Below are positions 43,701 to 55,356 of a DNA stretch of 64,000 nt, one piece after another (position 1 is the first letter of the stretch; the number at the start of each line of letters is the position of its first letter). The position numbers were made by a program, and so were the translations under genes. Below the pieces are notes generated by a model, which saw only the letters and a program-made list of their open reading frames with translations, did no database searches and was not told where the DNA came from. The DNA is from Klebsormidium nitens (Eukaryota; Streptophyta; Klebsormidiophyceae; Klebsormidiales; Klebsormidiaceae), in NCBI GenBank assembly GCA_000708835.1, contig DF237248.1:44499-108498 (forward strand), written 5' to 3'.

Positions 43701-46700
43701 AAGAGGGGGGCTCAGATTGGGAGTTTTAGGCGCTCAAATTGGGAAAGTAGAGTGGGTATGGGCGGGGAGCAGCAAAAAAACTCGGGCTTAAGTTTCTGAT
43801 TTCAGCTGGAGACTTCCATTCCGGAGGCTAAGCATCCCTGGTTCAAGAGTCAACCCCTTACCCGCCAAGGCGATGGTTGTGGCTGCCGTGTCGATCCCGC
43901 CAGCAACACCGCCAAAGTACAAAAGTACAAAATCATCGAAACAAAATATCGATATCATAACAGCAATAAATATACTTCCAACGTGATATGATATTCGATG
44001 TGATATGATATTCAATTGATAGTTCTAGTCCAAACGTTCAAAAAGCAAACACACCGCACCCGCCATGGCGATGGTTGTGGCCGTCGTGTCGGACCCCGCG
44101 AGCAGCACCTCCATCGCGATTGCCCGGATCTCCCGGTCGGTCAGCTTCCGCCCCGTGTCCTTCACGCGCGCCGTCCTGGACATGACGTGAGCGTGACGTC
44201 AGCCTTCAACCGCTCTTCGAGTCCAACAGGGTGCTAACGCTGCTTCCTGCGCGTCTTCGATTCGCAGCAGCAGGAAGCGGCTTGTACATTTACCCGCCTC
44301 TGCGGGTGGCGCAGACCCCAAGTCGCACTTCTCTTTCCTGTCTTTCTCCTTCTCGACCTACATGAGTCCCTTTTTGAGCGGCCAATTAGCCTGCTTTGAC
44401 TTGCGCAGCTCCCTCATCCTTGAAGAAGAGAAGACGCAGCATTGCCAGCAACGCTATCAGGCCTCCCCAGAAGAAAAAGCGAACCCATCCTTTCATCCAA
44501 GCACACGATGGATGCCGAATTCTAAAAGCAAGGATGACTCCTCAAACACGGCGTCGGGTTCCCGACACGCACTAGTGGCGTCTGAGTTTCGAGGCAGTTC
44601 CTCATGCGACGAACTCAAATTGCATCCGAAAAAGGTGCCTCGGCGCAATACTGGCCAATCACGCGATCTCTGGTTGCCAGGGCGCTAAGAGTCACAGAGT
44701 CCTAACCCCATACTCACAGGGTCCTAACCCCATACTCACAGGGTCCTAACCCCATACCACAGGGTCCTAACCCCATACTCACAGGGTCCTAACCCCATAC
44801 TCACAGAATCCTAACCCCATACTCACAGGGTCCTAACCCCATACTCACAGGGTCCTAACCCCATACGCACCTGGCCAAGTACGTCAGGAAGTCGCTCGAG
44901 CGCATGACGTCATCCTCGCCGCCACGTGCCCTCCTCTCGGCCGCCGTCCGCTCCGCGACGTCCATCAGAAACTTGCGGTTCTCGAACCCGACCCGTTCCA
45001 TGGTGCCCGGTACGAGCTTCATCAGCCCTGCGATGCAGTCTTGCACTGCCCGGGGGAAGAACAAACCGACGACCGTCTCGAGCGGTGCGCCGCTCCCGAT
45101 CTTGATCGTGTTGATCAGCTTGTTTGCGGCGACGACCAGAGGGCCGGTTTCAGCATCGGTCTGCGCTTCGAACTGTATAGCGGAAACGGAAGCTATCAAG
45201 GATCTGAATCTGCAACATTTCTGAACAACTTTCCAACGGATCTTTGTTGACCTCACTGCCATTGTTGATGAGCTTCTTTGCAGCGACGACCAGAGGGCCG
45301 GTTTACGCATCGGTCTGCGCTTCGAACTGCGCATCAAAAAGGGAAGTATCAATTAACGGAGTCAGCAAGTAGTTCAAAAATCTCGCAAAATGAACAGATT
45401 CAATCGTGTTGATGAACTCATTTGCCGCGACGACCAGAGGGCCGGTTTCCTCATCGGTCTGCGCTTTGAACTGCACACCCAAATGGGCAATGAACAGAGT
45501 TGGCGACCTTTCTAGGTATGTCGACTATCATTCGGATCGAGCAGGGAGACATATAGAGCATCTGAGCGAGGACGAGCTGAGGCGGAACTTCAAACACGAA
45601 GCTTTTACGTTTAGTGGTCTCGCGGCTTCGCTACAACCGGGGGAAGCTCCCTGAGACTCTCCAACTGTCACACAAGCAATCTCAAAGAACCTTAAGATGC
45701 GGTGAAGAAACCTCACGTCGACTCCAAAGGCGGCCTTTCCAATGATGTCGAACGACAGCTGTTGCGTCAGCTGCTTGACCTCCACGGGCTCCCCCTTGGC
45801 GGCCGCTTCCGTCATCCGCGCACGCATCTTGCTCAGCGCCCCGTGCATCGCGGGCGCGTACGCCTCGAGCTGTTCGGTGTGGAACAGCGGCATGACCGCG
45901 CTTCGGGCCCCGGCCCAATATGCGCCCCTGAACGGAAAAGGAGAAACACTTTTACTTTCAAACTTTTGTGTGAGCGTGTCATCGATTTTCACAATCCCTC
46001 AGGCAGAGTTAGTGGGTACGCTTCGAGCTGTTCGGTGTGGAAACGCGGCATGACCGCACTCCTGGCCCCATCCCAATATGCACTCCTAGAAGAGGGAAAA
46101 CAAGGTTTTCCTTTCATACACTAGGATCATAACTCTGCTTCTGAAGTGTTTTGACTGTTTACTTCTAGAAATATATGAGGACATTTTACGTCAGCACTGG
46201 TGCAAGAGGGTTCGAGCTGTTTGGTGTGGAACGCCGCATCACTGCGTCCTGGCCCCAGCCCAATATGCCCCCTTGAAGGAAGACAGAGGATGACAAATGA
46301 GGATTTTGCCAACTATCGTTTCCGACTCTAAAGCACCGATAGGTGCGCCTCGGGCTGTTTGGTGCGGAAGAGGGGCATTACTGCGCTCCTGCCGCCAATC
46401 CAATATGCCCCCTTGAAACAAAATTACTGGGCATCTGGCGATTCCTCAAAACTTCGTAGTAAGTCACATCGCGAAACGTGTGCTTCTTTCCGACCGCTAT
46501 TGCCCTTCTACGAAGCAAGTAGGCACGCTGACGCGATACATGGTACTAGAGTTAGACGAAGAGAAAGCGAAGGAAGGGACGGAAGGGGCAGATAGATAAA
46601 CAAGATTTTAGCAAGACGGGAAGAAAAGGGACGAAGGGGCAAGACGAATAAGTAGAACAGACAAAGCACCCCAGGAGAATCTCGAAAGCCACCATCACTT

Positions 46701-48096
46701 TTAGACGAAAAAACCGTCCGCCGAAAAGCAACCAGAGATGATTCCAGAAGCCGTCCTCACTTCGAAAAGACGAGACTGTCCGCCGCAGTTTCGATGGACT
46801 GCATCGCCTTAACTGACAACATCCTACGTCCGCAGAAAACCACCCAGACAGGAACGCAAAAAGTCGTCCTTACTTTGAGAAGACGAGACCGTCGGGCGCC
46901 GTTTCTATGGATTGCATGGCCGTGCGGTCATGAAAGTCGTGGAACAGCGTCAAGCCCACGTTTTTGCTGAGCTCCGGGTCAGCGAGCACGACGATCGGTG
47001 TGGGGCCCATGAAGAACCGGTACACAGGTCCATATTGCAAAGACCACTGGTAGACTGCCTCGTGGTACTCGTTCTTGAAGAGCTCGGGGAGGTTTCCGAC
47101 CAAGGGACGGAAGGGCGGGCCTGAAAGGAAAGGAGTACGATCAGATGAGAGTTCTGTCGGGAGGGCTTGATACAAATTTTTCAATTGTGGGGGTGCTTAT
47201 GAAAAGAATCGACAGGGATTGCCTGAGGCAGAAGAACGCGTGCTTCACGGAAAAGTGTCACAATCCTTCAAAAAGCTGGACATAGAAAGTCTGTTTTCAC
47301 ATCGTCAACTTTGAAATATGGGAACGATCGATGGATGGGTGGAAGAGTTGGCCTGTGTGAAGAGAGAAGGGTGTGACTGGCTCAAACCATCTTACAAGAT
47401 TCAAAAGCCAGACCTCTTTCATCTGTTACGTCCTTGTATTGGTGAGAAAGACAGAAGAAACTGAGTACCTGAAAGGGCGTATGGGGCACCTAGGCAAGAG
47501 AGCGTATTTCATTTGTTAAACCATCGGAGCTTTCATTAGACAAATACGTTCTGAGCAGGTTTCCAAACCAGGGAGACTCCAAACATTGGGGAAGGGCATG
47601 CCTGGGGGAAGAAGTGGGCCCATGAGAACTGGCTGAATGGCCTGACCTTTCCTACACTTGGACAATTTAGCGCTTCCATTCTTCTTCAGCTTTTGCTGCT
47701 CCAGTTCCTCAACGATCTTAAAAGGTAGTCTGCCCCAGCAGAAACTCGTTTGAAAGCGCCTGACAGATCTGACGTTTCATACAGTGCGACGACACCAGTT
47801 CCCATGGGAGAAGTATTTTAGCCCTTCAGCCACTAGTCATTTCACATTAGTAGCGCCAATGTTTGAGACGGTAGCCTTGGATTCGAACCGCCCCTAATCA
47901 GCCACTCACCTGCAATATGGCGGAACTTGACAGCGGGAGCAATCGCCCAATGGTACAGTGCCAGCAAGACAGGAGCCGCGAGCACAATCAACGCTTGGCC
48001 CATTATGATGCTGAGCATGAGCGTCCCTCCCAGAAAGAGAGTGGACCCAACGTGCCTGAGTTTCCAGTCCTCCCTATACTTTGAGGTGGAAGTCAT
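40745..48096 (-). CDS. Cytochrome P450, CYP711 (MAX1)-like
   Basis: A haem monooxygenase, ER-anchored by an N-terminal helix (about residues 25-50). Nine exons: 48096-47910, 47120-46874, 45927-45717, 45172-44871, 44175-44060, 43050-42926, 41956-41718, 41240-41211 and 40901-40745, giving 537 residues with phases 1, 2, 0, 2, 1, 0, 2, 2. Landmarks: hinge IAGPPFRPLVGN, I-helix AGSDTT (342-347), ExxR as ETLR (400-403), PERF (454-457) and haem loop FGLGPRMCVG (Cys482). YGPVYRFFMG, QLSFDIIGKAAFGVD and LVPGTMERV recall CYP711/MAX1, which oxidises carlactone in strigolactone synthesis. Family placement is from memory and could be another CYP711-clan member; the substrate is inferred at most. The haem cysteine sits on a 30-base exon. 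At least five introns carry exon-edge repeats. Confidence 0.9.
41349..41497. mobile_element. Small inverted-repeat element (MITE-like), copy 1
   Basis: The ends CTTCAATTTAGGT..AGTAAGC and GCTTACT..ACCTGAATTGAAG are near-perfect inverted repeats of about 22 bases, flanked by a direct TCT triplet (41346-41348 and 41498-41500). The interior is non-coding (cacccgctccgcaccc, aaactaacccc, cgtcccaggc). It lies in the intron between the last P450 exons and the PERF exon. It has no transposase, so it would be non-autonomous. Confidence 0.7.
41965..42320. repeat. Degenerate minisatellite at the acceptor side of a P450 intron
   Basis: About a dozen diverged units of 25-30 bases of the type aaaccggggtgaggttaagt, acag follow one another and abut the acceptor of exon 41956-41718. 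On the gene's strand each unit reads CTTAACCTCACCCCGGTTT, which looks like a branch-point (CTTAAC) plus pyrimidine-rich tract. The array thus multiplies the 3' splice signal environment. Confidence 0.8.
43267..43440. mobile_element. Small inverted-repeat element (MITE-like), copy 2
   Basis: Shares its interior with the element at 41349 (cacccgctccgcaccc, cccaaactaaccc, cgtcccaggc). Its ends AATCTAGCAATAGTAAGCT and AGCTTACGATTGCTAATTT are imperfect inverted repeats. The left end also shows an internal doubling of agcaatagtaagctc. It lies in the P450 intron between exons 44175-44060 and 43050-42926. Confidence 0.6.
43840..43912 (-). pseudogene. Decoy copy of the P450 I-helix exon 3' end
   Basis: About 60 bases resemble the end of exon 44175-44060, which encodes VLLAGSDTTATTIAMAG, including a GTAAGG donor. 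One base is missing in the middle (ggatcgacacggc against gggtccgacacgacgg), so the frame breaks and it cannot replace the true exon. It lies about 190 bases downstream of the functional junction. Confidence 0.75.
44692..44868. repeat. Minisatellite of a splice-donor-like 22-base unit
   Basis: Seven to eight units of ggtcctaaccccatactcaca abut the donor of exon 45172-44871. On the gene's strand the true donor reads CAG|GTGCGTATGGGGTTAGGA and each repeat reads TGTGAGTATGGGGTTAGGAC, so every unit offers a GTGAGT-like donor. Units are nearly identical, differing only by short gaps or the change agggtc to agaatc, so expansion is recent. Confidence 0.9.
45100..45482. repeat. Three copies of the P450 exon 4 acceptor edge
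   Basis: The sequence gcgacgaccagagggccggt, then catcggtctgcgcttcgaactg, occurs in the functional exon (about 45126-45173), at about 45283-45330 and at about 45414-45476. The period is 145-157 bases. The extra copies keep the start of the codons FEAQTDAETGPLVVAA with point changes and single-base gaps, and decay beyond them. Confidence 0.9.
45895..46425. repeat. Four copies of the P450 exon 3 acceptor edge
   Basis: About 70 bases spanning the acceptor and codons for GAYWAGARSAVMPLFHTEQL recur upstream in the intron at about 46018-46087, 46209-46276 and 46340-46413, with increasing divergence. All keep the caatatgc..ccct acceptor context. Copies two to four carry indels that break the frame or end after the copied edge. 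Confidence 0.9.
46690..46925. repeat. Copies of the P450 exon 2 donor end
   Basis: The functional end (plus-strand cttactttgagaagacgaga and onward to attgcatggc, about 46868-46921) is repeated as cctcacttcgaaaagacgag onward to actgcatcgc at about 46755-46809, with a remnant at about 46692-46722. The period is about 112 bases, and the copies lie in the downstream intron. Confidence 0.8.
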
Positions 48097-49541
48097 TTTC
48101 TTTGACAAGTCTCTAGTCAGCTTTCTGATGAAGAATCAATGCTGTTGCTTCACTGTCTCCAGAGCGGAAGCATGGTCAACATGGCACTTTGACTCTGATG
48201 TGGTGGAAAGAATGAGTTGTAGTCAACTCCTCTCGAATCAACTCCTAAAGCAACTCGGGGCAAACTCCGTATGGCAGTGGTACTCATTCAACCTATACTT
48301 CGAGGGGAAGGACTACAAAAGATGACGGGATGCACAAGGGTGCTGCACTCCTGCACTTTGTGCGACCAGCGGACTTTCTTCGCTTGTGATGCACATCCCC
48401 AAAAAGAAGTTGCTCTGGACAAAGAGCTTTTCAGCTTGCTGCGACACCCCCCTGCTCAGTGCTGCAAATGCAACGCTGTGCACAGGTCCACCCGCTTGCT
48501 TCTGAACCCCTCCCCTGATGTCAGTGTTTGGTGAGGTGAACTACACTTTCCAAGCCAGAACTTGACCTGAAGCTTTCACTTGAAGCTTTGGCCCTGCATG
48601 GAGCAAATGAAGGTTTAATCTTAATTTAAACTTTCATATGAGTTTCAAGACAATGACACCTGGCACACGACCAGGCTTGCGTGCCACCACTGTCTGAAGT
48701 GTTGGTCGCACGTCGCCATATTTGAATCGGATGAGCTCGGGGAATCCGGCCGGTGGAGGCAGCCGACCTGTTACCGACCCGCCAGGCTGCCACTAACTTT
48801 CTACTACCGACCCACTGAGCTCGGCTGTAAAACTCCTACCGGCAGCTTATAAGGTTTGGGGGCGACCGAAGTCCTTGCACAAATTTGAAATTTTCGAGAG
48901 GGGAAAGAGGGGGGAAAGAGACTCGAGAGTCGAGAGAGGGAGAGAGAAAGGCGAGAGAGAGGCTCATGCAGGCTGAGGAGGTGTGCTGTCTTCATTGTCG
49001 GACGCACATTTTGAAAACTTGTTGAGAAGGGTGGAATGATGTGAAGGGCGGCTGTAGAGTCTTGTCTTGGTCGTTGTCTTTGAAGATCTGTCCAAAGGCG
49101 CAAATGCAGAAGGGGCGAAATCCAGTTTGCGTGAGCCAGTTGTGAGTAAAGCTGCTGGATGGCAAGCTACCTCAGTCACCCTTTTCGAAGGTTCTTCACC
49201 ACCTGACTTGCAATAGTGAACCATCAGCATTATATTAGAGCTAAGATCTGGGTGCAAGCGATCAAAAAAAGGACGTTGATGCAGTGGGGAGGTTGGTGCA
49301 GACCTGTGTTTCCTCTGAGATCTGTCCGGTCAGGTTGGTGGAAAGGGCATTCCAGTATTTGAAGATTGGTACATTCCTTAGCGAGTTGGCATTCCTGGTG
49401 GACAAAAGTCTCAGGAACATACTGAACTAGAACAGAAGTTTTGGAGGAGCGAACAGTGTCAGCTCATCGCCAGCCACAACATTTAAGCAGCCTCGCGAGT
49501 CTGCAAGGAGAAAGGGCGAGGGGCGATGCAGAATTGCCGGG
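48097..49541. promoter_or_regulatory. Divergent spacer between P450 and GT61
   Basis: The 1.4 kb between two start codons should contain both promoters. The notable element is a purine-only tract of GAGA type at 48893-48962. No separate coding exon is supported. Confidence 0.45.
48893..48962. promoter_or_regulatory. GAGA-type polypurine tract
   Basis: About 70 bases are almost entirely purine (gagaggggaaagagggggga, then gagagagggagagagaaagg). GA/CT tracts of this kind are common at plant core promoters and 5' leaders and are bound by GAGA-binding proteins. Which neighbour it serves is not decidable here; it lies 800 bases from the P450 start and 580 from the GT61 start. Confidence 0.5.
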
Positions 49542-52500
49542 ATGTCCGACAAGAATGGCCTCTCCTTCTCACGTAGCAGCATTGGAACCCCTTGGCCGTT
49601 ATCAACAAGTCAGAAGCTGAACCCCATTGCTGAGGAAGGCCCAGGGAGAGACCCGCTCAGCTGGAGCATGCCTACCCTTGGCAAACCCGCTGTGAAGGGC
49701 AGAATGGGACAGTCGCAAGCCAAACCGCCCCTACTGGCAATGTTCCTGAGCCTCTGCATGGGCGTCTTTCTGTCGGGCTTTCTTTTCAGCTGTGAGTTTC
49801 ACCAGTTTGGTCACCACCATTTGATTTTAAAAATCAATGTTGCTTGAAGGTTGACCTTGTGCACTTACCACCATCGGCATTTTAGTGACTCACTGCGAAG
49901 GCTGTAGACCCTTTTCAAGCTACAGATAATGATGTGCAAGGGGCGGTTGTGATGGACATGAAAAGGCAGAAATGAAGGTTTTGATGTACTTGCCAGACTT
50001 AACCGGTCCTGTCATGCCACTTTGGTTGACCCTTGCAACAACAAGGCACTTACCATCAATTGACACAGAGCTGTTGCTATGTAGTGATCTTGACATCTCT
50101 GAAAGATGACCCCAAAATACTCTTCGTCAACTTCAAATGTGGCTCAGAGAGCACTTGGTGCAGTACTCGCCTCTTTGCAGCCCCTTAAAAAAGGTGCTGC
50201 TATTCAAAGCACTGCCTACCTGAGCACTTGTCCCTCCTGCCATCAACCACTAGATTAGTGGTATCCACTTTGAGGAGTTTGTGCAGCTTTTCTGGCACAT
50301 CAAGGAACCAGAGATGCAAGATTGCACGCAATGCTGCAAGCTTTATGACCGTTCGTAACTAATCCAGTCCACATGGTCTGTGTGGTCAATTGTCGCTTTG
50401 CATAAAAAGTGGTGGTCAATTGCGCTCCTGACTATGTAAACTGTGCCGCGCAAACCTAGACGCCCTGCTGGCTCTCATCTGCAACCCAGTGTCTTCTGGT
50501 CATGCCAACAGCAGGTCAATTCTTTGCACCAACTCAAAATGTTTATTCAGACACCTCCTCTTTTTGCAAAGCTTCACAAATGTGCAATTCATTGATCTTC
50601 CCTCCCCCTTTGCAGCATCGCTGCCGTATGGTGGCAGCATGTGGGGAGCGCAGCAAGCCCCTACAACGAGCATACTCAACACCAAATCTTATGATGAGCA
50701 TGTTGCGAACCTGCTGTCAGGCTTGAGAGACCTGCGGCAAGAGATGGACAGGTAAGGCCACGGACAGCAACTCTTTGTTCGTACCTTCATATACTTGGGC
50801 CAACAAACAAGGGAGGAACCTTCCACATCCTTTTTGACTCCTGGTACTTGATCATGCAATCCGCATGTCTGGTCGTTCAGGGGGAGTGGCTGGAAGCCAC
50901 TTGAAGGACCTATTTGGACGAGCTTAGGATGGGAGTTCGTAATTCAGCATCAGTGTCAAGGGGCTTTATCCCAAAACCTTGGGCCAGAAAGCTCTTTGGC
51001 TCTCAAGCAGGAGAGAGCTGTGAAGCTCTTACCTTGATCAAGCTGGCCATGTATTTTGCCGTTAGTATATGGTTTCTCCTATCCTTGACGAAGGAAGCTG
51101 TTGAAACTGTGTTCAACCCATTGAACACGCCGAGGTCGTGCATCAATGGGCGCTGTGCTCATCGCCGCTGCCAGTGCAAAGTGGTTGCCGAGAAGGCCAG
51201 TATCCTCAGGAGAAGTGAGGACGCAGGAGCGTGGCTTGGTCCGTTGCTTCGCTTCCTCCTCTTCTAAATCGGATGTGTTGATCTTCAAACGGTGTTAGGA
51301 GCACTGTCAGTGGTTATGTGTCTGGTCTTCCTGTTAGTGTGTAGCAACAGGTGCTTGTAGTGACGGCGAACGGCGTTTAAGTGCCAGTCTGTTGAGCATC
51401 GGCCTTAAGATCGGGGGGAACTTTGTAGTAGAACTCCAAGTACGTCCGTTTTCATCTACTGGTATGGCGTCCTTAGAGATTGGCTGCGCCTCTAGTTCGA
51501 ATGGTGTCGCAACGTGAGGGCTTTTGTCCCGCAAGACAAGCGCAGTGGGAGACATGCTTGGTCCGGAAGATGGGGAATGAATATTCCTTCTTGCGACATC
51601 TTGAAGAAAGGGAACCTTGGAATCCTTTCATCAATGAGTGGGAAAGACAGAAAGCTTCATGCCAGAACTCTTTATTGAGACGGTATGGTTTACGGACGGG
51701 AGAACCTTTTCAGTGTCGTACAGAGAGCACAAACCTCTGCCGTAAAGAACCAATCAAAATGACCGATTGTGCAGAGCGGAGCAAGGGATGGCGGAATCGG
51801 GGGATGCTTTGAGCAACGCGCTGGCCACTCAGGAGTTGGAGATCGAGTTGCATCACTTGCGGGGCGAGTATGTACGGCTGCTCAAGACGACGGAGGAGCT
51901 TCGGAAGAACCTGACTGACATGAGGTCCCTGGTAAGCAGTCAAGCGATTATAGTAATAGTGGCCTAGAATGACGGGAACTGGGCTCCTGTAAGCTCGCGC
52001 TGACCGTGATTCAACCTAGAGCAGTTACCCAAGTCGAGAGGTAAAGCACCATGCGTGAACGATCCTGCCATCTGGAGGTTGCATGCAAGCTACCAAAGCT
52101 CAGATTTAAGGAGGAAAGACTAGCCTCGCAGCAATCGCAGGGAGGCCTGCGTAGACCATCTGCGTCTGATTGCTTTTGTTTTCGAAGTTTCAGATCTATC
52201 TTTTCATCTGGTCTTCAACGGTACCACCAGTGATTATTATACGGCTCCCCACACGTGTCCTTCCGCTTTTGGGTCCTAGCTTGTGCTTCAGAGTTTGCTT
52301 TTCACTTCGGGTTAAGCCACTGGCTCTCTTTGGTTGCGGTTTACTATACTTCATTCCCATCAACGGCTTGTTTTATCCTTCCCCTGCGTCCAGGTCAATC
52401 CGACGGCTCTAGCGGTGCGTGACATTGACGAGTCTCACTTGCGGCCCGAGGGGAGCATGTCGCGCATCGTAGACAGCAAGGGGGAGGCGTTCTTCTGCGA

Positions 52501-55356
52501 CCGCTCGCATCCCGACGGAGACTTCTGCCTCATCCATGGGGACATCCGAATTGACTCAAAGAGCAGCACGATCGTCATGTATGCGGTAAGAAGGACTGCC
52601 ATGCCCCAGCTGATGAAGGATTGTCTCCATAAATGCCGGCTGGAACCAGTTCATTTCCTGGCCAATCAGCTGTCAGACAATTGCCATCAACTCTGATCGG
52701 CAGGAAGCTGTCTCGTGTCAAGCGCCAGCTCAGGGTCAAGTAGATACTGAGTGGATGCTTATCATGCGCTAAGGTGTGAGCTTCGACCGACGATCTTGTC
52801 TTGAAGGCGACTCCTCGAGGCGGAGCGGTTCGGCAACCCTCAAGCGGTCCTTGCAGGCTTCCTCTGGGAGCTAAGAAGATGCATCATTACAGATTGTGAT
52901 CAAGCGCTTACTCAAAACCAAACCTCACACAACCGCTAACCGCGGAGACGAAGCAGACGACTCCACGAGGCACATTGATTGTGCAATCCTTGCTTCGTGC
53001 CCGTCGAGGCTTAGGTTTTAACTGAATGCTGATGGACTCGATACAGATTCCAATTAAGCGCTAATGAAACGCCTCGTTTGCAGACCAAGGAGACGACTCC
53101 GCGGGGCACGTTGACGGTGCAGCCGTTTGCGCGGAAATGGGACGCGGAGCTCATGCGGGCGGTCACGCCCGTGGTGGCGGACGCAAGCGGGCCGGACGGG
53201 TGCCCGCAGAAGTACACCCCGTGCGCAAACATGCGCATGGTGCCGGCGGTCATCTTTGCCGGGGGGGGTTTCACAAACAGGTGAGGAGCATCTAGGGACG
53301 GCGCTGAACTGGTTTTCGAAGCTAAGGGTTTTTCAATGACTCATTGATGTTGTGGGTCCTGGTAGTCTGGCCGAAGGAAAGGCAGTACAGGGGCTAGAGG
53401 TTCGCCATCGACCGCCTTTCGGTTGTGTCTGCATTCGAAGCTTCGGCGGAAGGAGTCGGCGTTGCAAACAACCACTTTTTTGTTGGGGATACGGAGCCGA
53501 GGAGCCGCTGCCCAGACTGAGAGGCCCAGCCTTCTGATCCAAACGGAAACCAAGCTCAAGCTTTTGGATTGTAGTTGTGGGGCTCCTAAAAGTTTTCCGT
53601 CCTTCCATCGCAAGCATGTGAATCTAGTTGCACGTTCTGACAGGTTTGACACGCTCTTCCTTTCTGTTTCTTCCCCCCCGAGAAAGGTGATTCTGATACA
53701 GATTTCTGATCCAGGTCGCCGAAGGCGGATCGAGGTTAGCCGTTGGTTCTCCAGGCGCCATTTTGCAGGCGTCCATGGCTGGACCATGCCGTTCTCGACT
53801 GGAATGCGTTATCGCGGCCAGTTGAAACCCCAGTCCCGTCGTTTCCCATGCCTCTATCCATGTCTACCCCGACCTCTAGTCACGTTCTCCAACCGACGCT
53901 AACCTTTGACGCAGCACACACAGCATATCAAACCGCTCCATCCACTAGTCAATTTGCATACGTCCAAAGTCAGAAGTCCAACCCACGTCTAACCCAGAAT
54001 CTTAACCCGTTCCACAGCACGTATGACGACCTGCGCGAGGTGTTCCTACCGCTCCACAACACCATCCACCAGTACGACAGCGAGGTCGTGCTCATGGTTA
54101 CCGATAACCACAACTGGGTTAAGCAACACCTGGACGTGCTGCGCTCGTTCACCAAGTACCCCATCCGCCTCCTCAAAGACGACCGCGACATTGCGGGGAA
54201 CCTGCTGCAGGCCGAGTGTTACCGCCACGTCATCGTTGGGCTGCGTATGGATCTTACGGTGCCGGACCACAGCCCGGGCCGACCACGGGTGAGCCATTCT
54301 GGCTCCAAGCGTTCTAGCGTGTGAGCGTTTCCGCGTTCTCCGAAACGGAGTGCGAAAGCTACTATTGTCTGGGGCTCGGGCTGGATGTTTTAAGCAGGCC
54401 AGCAGTGTATGCACGTAAGGTCTTGATGCGACAAGAAGCTTTCACGGATCAGCATCTTCTTTGTCACAGTTTTCTGTAGGAAAGGTTATGGGCTACTTTG
54501 TCGAACCCTTCCTATGCAGGTTTGTCAAGACGTCTCGGCTTGTCTTCTTTCCAACTCAATACGGTTTCGGGAATGTAGCAAGCTTTCTTGCGCTTCTTGC
54601 CCCGGAGTGCTCGTGCTGAACCAACTTCACAACTTGCAGCTCGACCCCCCAGACGAGAAGCGCCTGTCTTCCACCCTTTTAGCGTACTCCCAAGTCATTG
54701 CGCGGCGCATGCGGCTCCCCCCCAGCCAACCCATTGGAGAATGCCTCGCCGGGGCTAGCCCACAAAAACCAGTGCTCGGTTTGCTCGTGCCAAAATCAGA
54801 AAGCTTACAGCGCACGGGGCGGGGCCTAGCAAACGCCGAGGAAGTCGGGCGGATCGCCCGGCAGATGGGGTTCACGGTCCAAGCGATCGGCACGGGAAAT
54901 GGGACGTACGTAGACCTCGTCAAATTCATGCGGGGCGCGGACGTGTTGGTCGGGATGGCGGGCGACGAGTTGGGCCATTTGGTACACCTACGGCCCAAAG
55001 CGGTGGTGATGCAAATCATCGGGTTCGGGGAGACAGGGTTCCCGGGCGCGACGGCCGGGCGGGAGTACCAAGACTTGGCGAAGTTACTAGGGTTGCGGTA
55101 TCTAGAGTGGGTTGCCGGGCTGGAGGAAAGCTCGATCGGGAGGGAGCCGGGCGAGCGGCAAACTCCGGCGAAGGTGTGGTCCGGAAAGTCCGCAGCGGCT
55201 GCTGCGGCAATCTATCGGAGACAGGTCGTCACGGTGCCCGAAGACGCCCTCCGGTCGCAGCTAGCGGAAGCTAAGGAGCACTTGCTGGCGCTTGGTAGAC
55301 AGCATGCAAAGGCGCGGGGGGTAAAAGATCCCAGGACTCGGGGTAGCGACCTTTGA
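49542..55356 (+). CDS. Glycosyltransferase family 61 protein, type II Golgi membrane
   Basis: Plant GT61 members transfer xylose or arabinose to N-glycans or xylan in the Golgi lumen; the specific acceptor cannot be read here. Seven exons: 49542-49791, 50616-50751, 51775-51931, 52394-52585, 53084-53280, 54018-54288 and 54640-55356, giving 639 residues with all phases consistent. Topology: cytosolic tail 1-63, one TM helix about 64-83 (LLAMFLSLCMGVFLSGFLFS), then a coiled-coil-like stem (LEIELHHLRGEYVRLLKTTE). The catalytic region has FFCDRSHPDGDFCLIHGDIR, IFAGGGFTN, YDDLREVFLPLHNTI, LMVTDNHNW, YRHVIVGLRMDL and, near the end, GADVLVGMAGDELGHLVHL, matching the GT61 block that in relatives reads GVHGAGLTN. 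Here G-M-A-G-D-E-L replaces it. The C-terminus is Ala/Arg-rich and helical. Confidence 0.88.
52800..53120. repeat. Copies of the GT61 exon 5 acceptor edge
   Basis: The exon start gagacgactccgcggggcac, then gttgacggtgcagcc (from about 53091), has a clear copy at about 52955-52992 (cagacgactccacgaggcac, then attgattgtgcaatcc) and a weaker one near 52806-52840 (aggcgactcctcgaggcg). Spacing is about 136-147 bases and the copies lie in the upstream intron. Confidence 0.75.

Noticed and set aside
44692-44868. CRISPR-like array
   Set aside because: The units are directly abutting 22-mers with no unique spacers, in an intron of a eukaryotic P450; it is a minisatellite.
45283-46413. Extra P450 exons or a second tandem P450 gene
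   Set aside because: Copies cover only the exon edges, carry indels, and no copy continues into a full exon.
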